Counted from the first letter of the stretch, positions 32,093 through 43,842 are shown. The stretch: 64,000 bases of DNA from Bombyx mori (GCF_030269925.1 NC_085111.1:8734142-8798141); one strand, 5' to 3'. Translations and numbers: made by a program. Notes: generated by a model from the sequence alone, not told the origin.

Positions 32093-32850
32093 GGTAAGAT
32101 TTATAAAACATTGTTTTATTGTTTAATCATGTGCTTAAGATCGTAAACAAATTTATCAATCGCTGTAATTATTATAATGACAATTTGGTTTAAATCTGCA
32201 TTACGTATCCTCATGAATATTAGAAGTTAATTATAAGAAAGAACTAAACGTTTTATGTTTTTATAATTGAGTTTGGTCACTATAACTGTATGCAAATTTA
32301 GGAAATTTGATGATGATCATAAGATATATATTTTTATAATTCAAACAAGTTTAAATTTCTTATCTTCATATCGTGCGATTCCATTTCCGAAATTGCAGAA
32401 CATTACAATAAAATTTGATTCAAGGAAGTGTTTCGCGAATTAAAAATCATATAATTTTATGACATTCACGCAACTTTCTAGCAGGTTTTAGATATATTTT
32501 TATATTTCATGATTTCTGTTTAATGTATATTTAGTAAGCGGATTTTTTATTTTAGTAACCAAACATTTGTGACTCATTCAATACAAAACTGACCTTGAAT
32601 AGCTTGTCGAAGATAAGGCTCTGAATGACTTAAGTACGTATGCTGTACATGTGAATATGCGTTCCTTAAATAAGGTAATTGCTCTTTATTGGGTATTGCA
32701 TCAACAATATCGTGTATTTTGTAGTCAAGATAGTCCGGCACTCGTCAGCTGCTCCTAATATCAATTTAAAAAGCGTTTGCTTCAATGAAGCCAAACGAAT
32801 GGTAAACGAACGGTGGCTATTTCAAAATCAATCTTCTATCTTCTTCTTCT

Positions 32851-33148
32851 ATATATCTATTATTATATAAAAATGAATTGCTGTTCGTTAGTCTCGCTAA
32901 AACTCAAGAACGGCAGGACCGATTTGGCTAATTTTGGTCTTGAATTCTTTGTGGAAGTCCAAAGAAGGTTAAAAGCTAGATAAATATGAAAATGCTCGGA
33001 ATTAAATAAAAATAACATTTTGTTTTTCCTTTGATGTGTCCCCCGTCGGACGGATTCCTTTCATGTGTTTTAAGTTTATTTTATACAAAAGCTTAGGTCT
33101 TTTATTTATCGACTGAGGCACTACGAAGTCTGCCGGGTCAGCTAGTTG
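32851..33148 (-). mobile_element. Short Helitron-like repeat ending CTAGCTGACCCGGC
   Basis: Reverse complement begins ctagctgacccggcagactt and ends near cagcaattcatttttata. It is the same family as 36404-36655, in opposite orientation. It is non-coding; the class assignment rests on the CTAG terminus and remembered lepidopteran repeats. Confidence 0.65.
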
Positions 33149-33160
33149 TATATAAATATT

Positions 33161-33611
33161 GTTTTTTTTTAATTCCTAAGTTGGGTGGACGATATCACGG
33201 TCCATCTGGTGTTAAGTGATCACTGGAACTCTTAGACATCAAACACGGTATGCCGCCCTCCATCTTGAGACATGAGTTTTAAGTCTCCGTTTTTACAGTA
33301 CAACGGCTGCCCCCCACCATTCAAACTGTAACGCCTTATTGCTTCACGGCAGAAGTACCCAAGGTAGAGGTATCTACCCGTGCGGGTTCACAAGACGCCC
33401 TACCACCGGTAGTTACGCAAATTATATTTGTTTCCGGTTTGATTTTTATAACACGATATTATTCCTTCACCGTGGAAGTCATTCGTGAACATTTGTCGAG
33501 TACGTATTTCATTAGAAAAAATAATACCTGCCTGCGGGATTCGAATACTGGTACTGCCCCATCGCTCGATACGATGGTACCGTGCGTCTTATCTTTTAGG
33601 CCACGATGACT
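33161..33611 (-). mobile_element. Full-length Bm1-type SINE
   Basis: Minus strand, poly-T start to the tRNA-like head ending ggccacgatgact. It is moderately diverged and sits just beyond the Helitron-like repeat. Confidence 0.88.
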
Positions 33612-33839
33612 TCAAAGTTTTCGGAAATTATATAAACAAAGAGAAATTTTGAGAAGGAATTATGTAGTATCTATTAAACGTTGACAATAAAACGAACAAA
33701 AATGAGGCTACAGCTTATGAATTTAGGCAACCCACCACGAGTGTATATACTGTGTACTTTATAAATTAGTTTGGAGTCGGCTGTTTAGCGCTGAGTAATA
33801 AAGACATTTTAGTGGTGGATTAATTTTTGCTTTTAGGAA

Positions 33840-34075
33840 CGTGTTGTGCCATACGGACCATAGTAGGTGCATTAGTATAAGAACTATATTGGGATTCTTT
33901 CGGGCAATACATTACAGAGGGCTGATGCAGCACAATCTGTTAAATTGCCTTCGGTATCGATATGAACAAACGAACACAAACCTAAAACTCAGGCACAAAT
34001 CATATTGTAGGCACTTGGAACGCTGGCATAGCTATCGGCTACCATACATAAGGCTACCACCAGTTTAGGTAGAAA
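33840..34075 (+). mobile_element. Possible LINE 3' tail fragment
   Basis: Only the last part is informative: ggctaccaccagtttaggta followed by an A-rich run resembles the ggctaccagcttaggtagg tail of the LINE at 24804-25780. The upstream part is not recognised. Confidence 0.35.
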
Positions 34076-34680
34076 AAATAATAATAAGGCACTTGGAACG
34101 TATTGTGCTTCGCACGGCCGCTTTTACTAATAGATCACTAAACTCGAACAAGCCGATGCAATTCAATGCCCATCCCACTTTTTTAATGCCCATAATGTGC
34201 GCTCGTTACCATATCTTTTGTATACATTGTTCTGATGTTTTCACATGATTTCCCATATGCGCTGCCACGGTTTTGCTCCATCAATCCACACCGGAATAGG
34301 CAATAATTTAAATCTATACAATAATGAACGTTTACGTGTTTATAATTTATCGGTATTCATTGTGCTTGTATTGAAATGAATTTAGAACAGTCTAATGGAG
34401 TAGGTAACATCGAAATGTCATAACGTTTAAATGTCGATATCAGAAGGTTAACGTACCTACAAATATACTTAGAAACCATAGCAAAATGCCAAGTCAAGTA
34501 CTTTACAAATTCACAATGCATATCGTTTTGTCTGTTTACTGAATAAAACTAATCTGTGGACTCCAGAGCACAGAGCATTAGAGACAAGTGAGATTCTTCC
34601 GGATCTAATTGGAAACAGGCGACGTCGTCTTTTGTTTGCTGTATTTATCTAGAGTTTAGAAACTGTAGTCAGTTTTTTTG

Positions 34681-35123
34681 TATTTTTTTTATTGCTTAGA
34701 TGGGTAGACGATCTCACAGCTCACCTGGTGTTAAGTGGTTACTGGAGCCGATAGACATCTACAACGTAAATGCGCCACCCACCTTGAGATATAAGTTCTA
34801 AGGTCTCAGTATAGTTACAACGGCTGCCCCGCCCTTCAAACCGAAACGCATTACTGCTTCTCAGCGGAAATAGGCAGGATGGTGGTACCTACCCGTGCGG
34901 ACTCAGAAGAGGTCCTACCACCAGTAATTACGCAAATTATAATTTTGAGTTAAATTATAAGTTTGATTTTTATCACACGGTGTTATTCCTTCACCGTGTA
35001 AGTCAATCGTGAACGTTAAATACATATTTCATCAAAAATTGGTACCCGTCTGCGGAATTCGAACACCGTTGCATCGCTCGATACGAATGCACCGGACGTC
35101 TTATCCTTTAGGCCACGATGACT
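34681..35123 (-). mobile_element. Full-length Bm1-type SINE
   Basis: Minus strand, with gcttagatgggtagacgat at the poly-T end and the B-box-like gcggaattcgaacacc and ggccacgatgact at the head. Confidence 0.92.
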
Positions 35124-35159
35124 TATTTGTTAAGTACGTATTTCATTAGAAAAACTTCT

Positions 35160-35480
35160 ATCGGTAACAATTTTACCCATTATAGTATCGGCTATGGTCA
35201 GAAACGGCTTCGAAACGTCACGGCGCGGCGGTTGTCAATCGGAGCGGATGAGCCGATGCGCTCATAATTGCACGATACCGACCCCGTTTTTGATACAGAT
35301 TTCACTGCAAGCAACGCCCCGTGAGATTAATGCAATACTTCCAATCGTTTTGGTGTCGAAACGGACGTTGCATGTACTTTTTACGTTACGGTAGTGTTTT
35401 CAAGCGTTTGTGAATAATTTCAAAACATGTGTGGCGGTAACAACGGACGCCGTTCTTATTCACACAATTGATAAAATGAA
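35160..35480. other. CpG-rich single-copy stretch
   Basis: Relatively GC-rich and CpG-rich (acgtcacggcgcggcggttg), and unrelated to the repeats here. A 66-codon frame (35194-35394, +) is open but not recognised. It could be a regulatory region or an exon of an unseen transcript. Confidence 0.3.
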
Positions 35481-35777
35481 TGCGACAATTATTGTTATGA
35501 ATTACTCATAAAAAAAAAGTGGAACAGATTTTTTCATATTACGCAAAGATGCAAGTTTGAAATAAGTAAATATATAACTTATCTCACAGTAGTGAATTGA
35601 ATCATTGTCTGTCATAATATTTCGTCTACATTTTGATTAAATTCAATTATGTACTTTACCTTCGATCTAATAATTGGTTAAAAAATGTTTTTCATCTCCC
35701 TCAATTGACAATCGGTGATCTTGCAAGTGAAAAAGGAAATATTTTTTTTGGTATCGAATGCCAACCAGCAAGCATCC

Positions 35778-35915
35778 TGCCTATTTCTGCCCGTATGAAT
35801 AGTGGTTGCATGTAGGTACCACTAGACTTATAACTGGTATCTTAAGGTAGGTGACGGCATTTACTTTGTTGATATCTATGAGCTAAGGTAACCGCTTAAC
35901 ACCAGATGAGCGATG
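35778..35915 (+). mobile_element. Diverged Bm1-type SINE fragment
   Basis: tgcctatttctgcccgt, then a diverged 3' half ending aacaccagatgagcgatga. Confidence 0.65.
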
Positions 35916-36403
35916 AAACAGAAATATAGATAGATAGATAAGATAAGCAATAAGATAGATAAGCGATTTCTAAGGTTACACAATTTTTTCCACCCCCATT
36001 CACAATCGTAGGTCCAATAGCTCCAAATTTTGAACAGAAACATCAAACGCACGTAGGTTTAATTGATTGAGATTATATAGTCTGTTAATTTAATTCAACT
36101 TACAAATTGACAGACAGCGTGGTTATCCAATCGAGTGTCATTAGCCTAGTTAATTTAACAATAAACCGATCGACCGACACATGCGTTTTATAACAGTTTA
36201 AAGCTTTGGAATTGAGGACTTTACGTATTACGTTTTAAAAGCGATAAACATTTACTTTGTTGACGAATTGTTTTTGAACGTTGTGTTACGATGAAATGTT
36301 TTTATTTTAAGGTTCCACACGAATACGGACTAAACATTTTTTCTAGCGTACAGATCAAAAAAGCTTGTACTATAACTATTAATAAATTAATAAATATTAA
36401 AAA

Positions 36404-36655
36404 CTAGCTGACCCGGCAGACTTCGAAGTGCCTCAATCGATAAATAAAAGACACATCAAGGGGACACATCAAAGGAAAAACAAAATTGTTTGTTTTTATA
36501 TAATTCCGAGCTTTTTTATATTTTCTCCTTTAAAACCTTCTCTGAACTTCCACGAATAATTCAAGACTAAAATTAGCCAAATCGGTCCAGCCGTTCTCGA
36601 GTTTTAGCGAGACTAACGAACAGCAATTCATTTTTATATATATACTTATAGATTA
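36404..36655 (+). mobile_element. Short Helitron-like repeat beginning CTAGCTGACCCGGC
   Basis: Starts ctagctgacccggcagactt and includes aaatcggtccagccgttctc and gagactaacgaacagcaat. It is a sibling of 32851-33148. It has no coding capacity. Confidence 0.65.
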
Positions 36656-36822
36656 CTAAATATAATCTATGTATTCTTTGCAATAAATTGAATGGTACAT
36701 ACATACGTACACATATGACGACCGATTAAAAATATTTACAATTTTATTTGTTAAACTTATTTTTTTCAATAGAAGATCAGTATGATTATAGCATGGCAAA
36801 TTGTTTTATTTGGAATACAATA

Positions 36823-37032
36823 TTAGATTGTGCAGTTAACATTAATGGTAAAATAACAAAGCAAATCTAGTGGACTTGTATTCCGGAACTTTCTAATCCA
36901 ATCCTCAAGAAATGTACATAGATGGACAGAAGATGTTGCGGCTTGTAAATTCCTCACAACGTTTATGAGGTCATAAAAAGTCACCTGCCGGTTAATATCT
37001 ACCAACTGTGTGGTTATTTTACTGCCAAACAT
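36823..37032 (-). CDS. Hypothetical small protein, 69 aa
   Basis: Open from ATG (37032) to TAA (36825-36823), with residues MFGSKITTQLVDINRQVTFY at the start and a DLINVVRN...LEDWIRKF region that could form helices. It is not AT-simple like surrounding frames. AATAAA on the same strand (36810-36805) follows the stop by 12 nt, as in a short terminal exon or intronless gene. No presequence or membrane segment stands out. I do not recognise it; a chance ORF remains possible. Confidence 0.35.
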   Translation of the reverse strand: MFGSKITTQLVDINRQVTFYDLINVVRNLQAATSSVHLCTFLEDWIRKFRNTSPLDLLCYFTINVNCTI

Positions 37033-37039
37033 ATTTATT

Positions 37040-38021
37040 TCAATGCAGTTGAGACTTCGGCGTCTTGAAATCTAGTTTAGTAATTCTCAATATACCATTC
37101 TCGCCTATGAGATCAGATAGATATGATTTCAACTTTACTAATTGCTAACTTTAATTTGTAACTGTGTAATATAGGACTAAAAATAGGACTCGTCCTAAAT
37201 ATAATCAAATTATTTCATTAAAATTAACATAAAATTCAATTCTATATGTTGCTTATAATTTCGCCAAAATTGATCACACCTATTATATTATTATTTGATG
37301 TCTAGATGGGTTAAAGCGATATAGTACAATGACATATTATTAAGAGCAGTCGTTTAATTTTCCATAATTAATAATTCATAAAATAACCAATAGTAGCTAA
37401 AATTTATAATAGGAAATGATGGTCTAAAGATTTTTCGATGGATTTCCTTTCTAAAGTTATATCACCACTAAATATCATGTGCTTGAGACTCATTGTTCAT
37501 TTGCGTCAGATATTTTTGGTGCAATTTACTGACATAATTACAATGTAATATCTATTTAAATTTCTGAACCTATTATGGTTTAAAAAAGAGAAGAGTGTTA
37601 AATTGGATGGTGTATAGAAACAGTATTGAGATTTTGTCATCTAGAATTTATTTCTATCATTTCTTATCTTGAATAATCTTAATATTATTGCATGTTTAGA
37701 TGAAGATACAGCGTAATTTAAAAAAAAAATATTAGGATAAAATCGCAGTCGCAGTTGATAAAAAAATCTTTGGATCTCGTACAGATATCTGATGTGATCT
37801 GTTAAAAAAAAAATTTTTTAGCTTTTAGTTTAGCCGTAAATGTAAGCAAGGTCATAAAATATATATGAAAATTTTCTTGAGAAATTTATGAAAGTGCTTT
37901 ATAATAATAGCCGTGTGTACTATTTATACAGCACAGCTATACCCAATTTATACCCTATTTAACCTCTATTAAATTCCCGTTGTGAACCACAGCAAAAAAA
38001 GAAAATGGCGGGATAGAAATG
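37040..38021. other. Unassigned intergenic DNA
   Basis: Very AT-rich. Nothing recognised. Confidence 0.4.
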
Positions 38022-38325
38022 TCATAGGTTATGGAGACTTTTTGGCGGGAACGCGAGAACGAACGAGTAAATTGTTTTATTTTATTAATTTAGTTTAATA
38101 TCTGTGAAATTGCACAAATAGGAAAATTAAACAAAGCTCCTTGTCGCAGCTTTTCGGGATCTTCCAAAAAAACCAGTGAAAAAGCCTCAGTAAATAACTA
38201 CCATTACTGAGACTACATTTCGTCCCATATCATTTCGGTTCATATAATTTCATCCCAATTGATTAATGCATCTAATTAATCAACTTAATTTCATTTCGCT
38301 CCATACCATTTTCTATAAAACAGAA
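38022..38325 (-). repeat. Dispersed repeat, copy 2 (inverted partner at 690-1012)
   Basis: Reverse complement is collinear with 690-1012, including gatatgggacgaaatg, tttcacagatat and cgcgttcccgccaaaaag. It is unclassified. Confidence 0.7.
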
Positions 38326-38856
38326 TATACAAAAGATAAGGCTGTAAGGTATGATACCTTCGCCTTTCCAGTTGGAAAAATAGGAAGGATAGGAATTAGG
38401 AAGTGTATTCTGTGATTGCTGAATTGTGTGCTTGATAATTAACTAAGATTTTAGGTTAAAATAAAATTTAGGTAAAAATAAGTTTACTTTCTAGGTTATT
38501 CGACTTAAAACTGGAAATTCTAACTATTTTCAATAATTTTAGATGTTTATTAATTTACAAAGTTATTAAATTTTATTTTATATTTATAATTTTTTTATGA
38601 AAACATATTTCCAATTTGTTGTTTTAAGTTGCATATTTTCCATATTAAGCCTTCTGGTGTTCTTAAAATAAATCATATATTAACCTATAGATAATACTCA
38701 CAAAACGAAATAAACAAGTTTCATTTGTCGTGACTAATACAAACTTGAAATGTCATAAAACTTTGAAACAAAGACCCTTCACTTTTTAATTCAATTACAT
38801 ATTACGTAAATAATAAACACATAGGTACATTTCATTTAACAGGCTGAATTTATTTA
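38326..38856. other. Unassigned intergenic DNA
   Basis: AT-rich. Nothing recognised. Confidence 0.4.
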
Positions 38857-39268
38857 TACTAGAGGTCCCGCAGTAGTCGAAATTCGACTATAATTTATTG
38901 GAATTGTAAATTGTACTCTATTATGATTGTATTTTATACTTCTATAATCACAAATTTCGCCAAGACTACACTATAAAAAATAATATCAAAGACAAACATT
39001 ATTTAATCTCAATTTGACAACAGACGTCAAGAACAAAAGTTTGACATTGAATAGTACGTATGCGTGTTGCGTCAAATACATGGTATGTAGTGTAATGTTT
39101 TCTTTATTGATTTAATGTATCTTTTATGCATTATTTTAAAAAAATATTACATTGTGCACTTCTTCTCTATATTCTCTATAAGTGTGGAAAATTTCATACT
39201 ATTCCGTCCGCGCAATTTTCGTAAAAAGGAATACAACGTTTTTGCTTCACGTATTAATATATAGATTA
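38857..39268 (+). repeat. About 410-bp dispersed element, copy B (uninterrupted)
   Basis: Runs from tactagaggtcccgcagtag to attaatatatagatta without insertion. It is the reference for copies A and C. Near its left end it has a short palindrome, tcgaaattcga. Non-coding. Confidence 0.87.
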
Positions 39269-39269
39269 A

Positions 39270-40907
39270 GGGCTATTCAAACATTTTCATCATTCTATCA
39301 CGGAAAAATGTCTACTTAAGTGATTTTATTACTTACGTACATTACTCGACCGGTTGTATCTAAAATGAGTAGGTACACTATGTTATCGTATAACGTTATC
39401 GCTGTTTACGGCCACAGCAAAAAAATAATTCTTTTCACAATTACATTATTCAAATGAAATAAATTAGAAGTCAGAAAAAAGCTTGAATAAATTCATTGTT
39501 CACTGAGAATTCGTATAAGATTGAAGTCCAGTTTATTAGGAATTTTACTAATTCGGTGTACCGACATTTTTCTGGCCGTGGATGCTTTTTTTTATTTCAT
39601 AGTTAGATGGGCTTCATGGCCCACCATCAGATGTGAGGGCGAATTTTCAATTGGATTTTATAATGGCTGCACCCCTGTAGCATAGAGGGTGAGTGTAAAT
39701 CTGTTATGGGGTAAGGGACTAAAAATATTTGTTTCTGCTCCCGCTCAAACGTCAATAGGGACAATAAAAATCGGTGTTCGTTTGGGAGTAACGACAAAAG
39801 GAAGATCTTCCATCGAACCGTTGGAATTGCTTGGTAGACTGACGGCCCGAATGTTATTAGTCGGAACTTTGAAATATGCAAATTTACCTTGAAAATGTTC
39901 GTTGGAAAGGCTCAGACATTTGTCAAATATCTTGAATTATTTAATATAATTGTATTCGATAATAATAATAAAGAGAGAGAGCAAATAAACCTGTTCATCA
40001 GAAGAATGTTTGCCCGGTGTGGGAATTGAACCCACGGCCCTTGGCGCAATAGTCAGGGGCGCTAAATACTGTACCATCGAATCTGTCTATGATAGTTACT
40101 ATCACATTACAACAACTACGATGTAGTAATAATGGAAATTTAAAATTGTTAGCGTTTAATTTTGCAATTGGTTAGTAGCGTAATTCTTTTGAAAAGCACA
40201 ACGCTCAACTCTGATCGTTAATTATAATTAGCAACACTAACCAATACTAAGCCAATTAAAAATATGCGCAAAATTTCTTAGAATCATTCGAATGATAGTG
40301 TTCGTACGTTACCGTACGTCTAATACGTAAAACGAAGCGTATTCAAGTTCAAGGCATTAGCCGGCTTATGTTAAGCACCACTAATCTCTTTATAAATGTT
40401 GCTAATTAAGTTTGTGTCCACGTGATGACCTCGCCTCGGCAGCAATGTCACGAGCAAGGCTAATCTGCCACCTTCGTACATGAAGCCTTGTGGAATCCGT
40501 AACGAGTTTTATCGATTACAGATTTGAAAAACGTTACGTATTCATTAAAATAACTCGATTTCCGAACGCCTTTGGAAATGAGAAAGTGTTTGCTATTCGA
40601 TCGTGTTTTTATTTATTTACCTAAGCGTTTTCTCTATTTATTATAATATGTATATTGAATTTTAATGTGTTTGTTAATTAAATTTTCTAACGTTTTAAAA
40701 TGTGTAGCACGACCGTAATATTAAGTAATGGGTAGACAGTTTACATTAACATTAGTTGGATGTCTTGAAATCAGATATTTATATCGTTGTTATCCTTTTC
40801 CAGATTTACGTCATCGTGTCAAATTAGTCGTTAAAGACGCAATAGAATGGGAACATCATTGGCTACTTCAGTTATATTTTCAAAGATGCCTTTTTTGTTG
40901 TGTAATT
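39270..40907. other. Mostly unassigned intergenic DNA
   Basis: Contains a tRNA-like relic (40010-40087) and at 39592-39635 a scrap resembling a SINE 3' end. Overlapping open frames on both strands at 39627-39892 are unrecognised. Otherwise AT-rich with nothing seen. Confidence 0.4.
40010..40087 (-). repeat. tRNA-like relic or SINE head
   Basis: On the minus strand, gtggg-ttcaatt-cccac forms a perfect 5-bp T arm with a 7-nt loop, matching a Pol III B box. No acceptor stem or standard anticodon arm pairs, so it is not a working tRNA. Confidence 0.45.
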
Positions 40908-41130
40908 AGACTAGCTAGGTGACTGAGCTCACGGATTAACTGGTTTTAGATAGTTTCTGGAGCCCATGAACGTTGAACGGGACTTCACCTTTGAAACTTG
41001 AAGTAAAGTCACAATTATAATGTATAAAGATTGACCCACCCTTCGAACCAGAACGCATGACTGCCTCACAGCAGAAATTATGTTTATTACCCGTGCGGGT
41101 TTACAAGACATCTTACCCGCAGTAAATACC
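40908..41130 (-). mobile_element. Diverged Bm1-type SINE fragment
   Basis: Minus strand 3' half: ctgagctcacggattaactg, ttctggagcccatgaacg, acccacccttcgaacc. Heavily diverged. Confidence 0.65.
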
Positions 41131-41140
41131 AGCCGGCGAT

Positions 41141-41390
41141 CATAGTACGCTCGTATAATTACTCAGAGAACTCTACTGCCCATTATACGGTGGATCCCTT
41201 CCGCACAAGCTCCTAGGTAGGTAGGCCTAGGAGCCCGTGTGAATATGGCCTTTGTTTGTATGTTGTCAGCTTAAATAAGCACTACTTGGATCTCTTTCCG
41301 TGGCTGTCACTAAGGTGACTAAGGGATCCACCGTATAATGGGGCAGTAGAGCTCTCTGAGGAGAAAATCATAATTTTCTCCTGTACTATG
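41141..41390. repeat. Fold-back (multi-hairpin) element
   Basis: The arms 41164-41200 and 41321-41358 are inverted complements over about 37 bp with only an A/G change and a one-base gap (shared actctactgccc, attatacggtggatccctt). The outer catagtac (41141-41148) pairs with gtactatg (41383-41390). Inside are gctcctagg/cctaggagc (41209-41217 and 41226-41234) and gtcac-taag-gtgac (41306-41319). In the right flank ggagaaaat/attttctcc (41360-41381) forms another stem. There is no ORF, so it is MITE or fold-back-like. Confidence 0.8.
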
Positions 41391-41394
41391 AGTG

Positions 41395-42049
41395 CGAGAA
41401 ACGTAGACATATGAGATAATAGTACCCCATATCACGAATAGGTATGTTATATATCTCAAAAATACAAACTGCGACCAGAAATGACGTCAACCCCGAGGTA
41501 AGGAGAAGGATAGGTCAGGATCAACTAACCACTAGACCAACGAGGCGATGATAATATTTTGCTACATTTTCATTTATTTATTCATAATTAGCCGTAATGA
41601 TGCAGTCCTATGGTGATGTAAGAAAATTTTCCAAAAAGCATTAATTTATTCATGGTAGTTCAATCTCTATAACTTTAGTTATGTTAATTAATATAAATAA
41701 CTGTATCGTATATAACCGTAACGTGGCATATATTTAATTGTTATGCATAATGAGGTATAAATATGCAAATCGTATAGATTACCTTCGTCTTATTAGAAAC
41801 TAGGTGCAAAAATTATATTTGTTGTTAGGAAGTACTTTTTCTTTATTTTTGTACGAAAACAGCAAATTTAATAGGTTTACCTATGAAGTTGCAGTTTTAC
41901 AATACTGGTCATTTGAAACAGAGTTTATGTATGGCTGGCAATAAATTCTAAATTCAACTGTTATTTTTCGTTAAAAATATGGAATTCTAATTTCAAATTC
42001 TGTCATTTGTTTATTGATAAGTGTTTTGTTTTCACTATATTTGTATCTT
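41395..42049. other. Unassigned intergenic DNA
   Basis: AT-rich. Nothing recognised. Confidence 0.4.
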
Positions 42050-42790
42050 TTTCATCAATATGGACACGATAAAAGTACGATTAATTATGGAACACGAGTT
42101 CCGTCGCAGTAGCAATGCAGCACATACGGCTCACCACATTAATGACGTATGCGAAGTAAGCATTACAAACGAACGCATGGCTCGTTAGTGGTTTGAACCG
42201 TTCCGACATGGAAATTTTGATCTAAAAAATGAACCCCCTTGATAGTCCGAAAAAATAAAGTTAACATCGACGATTTAAGGGCGATAGTGGAGGCTCTGGA
42301 TACTGAATCTACCGCTGAGTTAGCAGCAGATTTCAACGTTAGCATCACAACAATATTGGTGCATTTGCAGCACATTGGTAAGGTTAAAAAAAACGATAAG
42401 TAGGTGCCGCACGACCTGATCACCAGCGCGACTACGCCTTAAGGTATGACTTGCATTATTTGACATACACGGAGACCAATAGCACTTTTAATCGCATGGT
42501 CGTTTGCGATGAAAATATTGTTCTTTTTGATAATAGTAAGCTGTCATCATGTCGGTTTAAGCCTGATTCAGTACCCAAAATGCTAGTTGAAAATGCTCCA
42601 AACAAAAAAATGCCCCTCCAAAAGTCATGGTCACTGTTTGGTGGTTTAGTGCAGGCATAATTCACCATAGCAAACCACCAAATGGCATCAACATTATGTG
42701 TATTATGATGTGTACTGTGAGGAATTGGACACAATGATGGAGGAGTTCAGGAATCTACTACCCCTTGGTTAATTGTTTCTCCACGTTACT
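42050..42790 (+). pseudogene. mariner transposase relic, 5' part
   Basis: The start MDTIKVRLIMEHEFRRSSNA parallels [10 protein letters not shown] at 53712. It continues with HGNFDLKNEPP, then a broken frame with many stops. It ends abruptly at about 42790, where LINE sequence begins. It belongs to the same subfamily as 365-600 and 53712-54784. Confidence 0.82.
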
Positions 42791-42801
42791 CCTATACGAC
42801 A

Positions 42802-43395
42802 ACGCCTCTTCGTAACAAGGTGACACACTGCAAAACTTACACACGCTCGGTCATGACCTATGCAAGTGTTCACTCGCGCGGCCCGCATGCATGTAAACTC
42901 TCTCCAGGTCATCCAATCCGGTTTCTGCAGGATAGCCGTCGGAGCACCGTGGTGCGTAGGAATGTCGACCTTCAACGATTAAAATCTAGAACCGATACGT
43001 ATCTTAAAGTAAAGTAAGAACACTACTTTGAAAAAGCGGCGCGACATAGCTCTCTTATCGTGGCCGTCGCTAATTACTGATCTAACCCAAGCAACGGGGC
43101 AACGCAAAGCCACCATCGCCCGAAACATATCTTGTTTACACTTTGCTTGGGTGCTGCACTTTGCTTGATGCTTTTGGGCTATTTGACTACCAGTTACCAG
43201 TTACCGAGCAAATAAACCCATAGACACAACTCACTGAGTTTATCGCCGGATCTTCTTAGTGGGTTGCGATTCGATCCGACGGTAGATTCTCCAAAGCAAG
43301 TCTCTTGCTTGGGCTAGTGTTGAGACCCGTGAGCTAACCTACCAGTCACAGCTGGAATACCCCCTTAGGCTACCAGCGAATAGGTAGCGGAAAAA
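42802..43395 (+). mobile_element. Jockey LINE 3'-end fragment
   Basis: Starts in the RT C terminus (cgtaacaaggtgacac...gtcatgacctatgcaag), is broken by stops and keeps the 3' UTR pseudoknot segments near 43231-43281, ending with a gctaccagcgaataggtag tail. It is closest to the second LINE family (24804-25780). Confidence 0.85.
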
Positions 43396-43497
43396 AGGAT
43401 TCCTGATTCGATTTCGCAAGGAAACTTCAAGCCCTTTCCATTACTCTTTGAGTGACTTTGAGTCTTGTGATAAGGTTCATTATGAAAGACCACACCT

Positions 43498-43527
43498 CAT
43501 TGCCGTATGTCCCTACATACGACAATG
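43498..43527. repeat. Short hairpin
   Basis: The 13-nt arms cattgccgtatgt and acatacgacaatg pair with one mismatch around cccta-type loop sequence. It has no known role. Confidence 0.45.
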
Positions 43528-43723
43528 TGACAGTGAGAGGGTCTCTCACAGCTGCAACATACACTGGACAATGACTTTCATCTTAATACGTAAATACGCC
43601 CGAGCAATAGTAAATGCCGGTTGATTATAATCGCTGTACAATACTCACAAAACGTAGTTGCCCAGTCTTCCATGAATTCCTTAGTCCCCTTTTACTACAC
43701 CATGGGAAGAGATAGACTATTGC

Positions 43724-43842
43724 TATTGTCTTATATCTCAAGATGGGTGGCGCATTTGCGTTCTAGATGTCTATGGGCTCCAGTAACCACTTAACACCAG
43801 GTGGGCTGTGAGCTCGTCCACCCATCGAAGCAATAAAAAAAA
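43724..43842 (+). mobile_element. Bm1-type SINE 3' fragment
   Basis: Runs from ttatatctcaagatgggtgg to ccatcgaagcaataaaaaaa. It is young but strongly truncated. Confidence 0.87.

Noticed and set aside
39627..39892. Overlapping frames on both strands as a gene
   Set aside because: Neither has recognisable features, and both fall in a patch next to a SINE scrap.
40010..40087. Functional tRNA gene
   Set aside because: Only the T arm pairs; the acceptor and anticodon arms do not.
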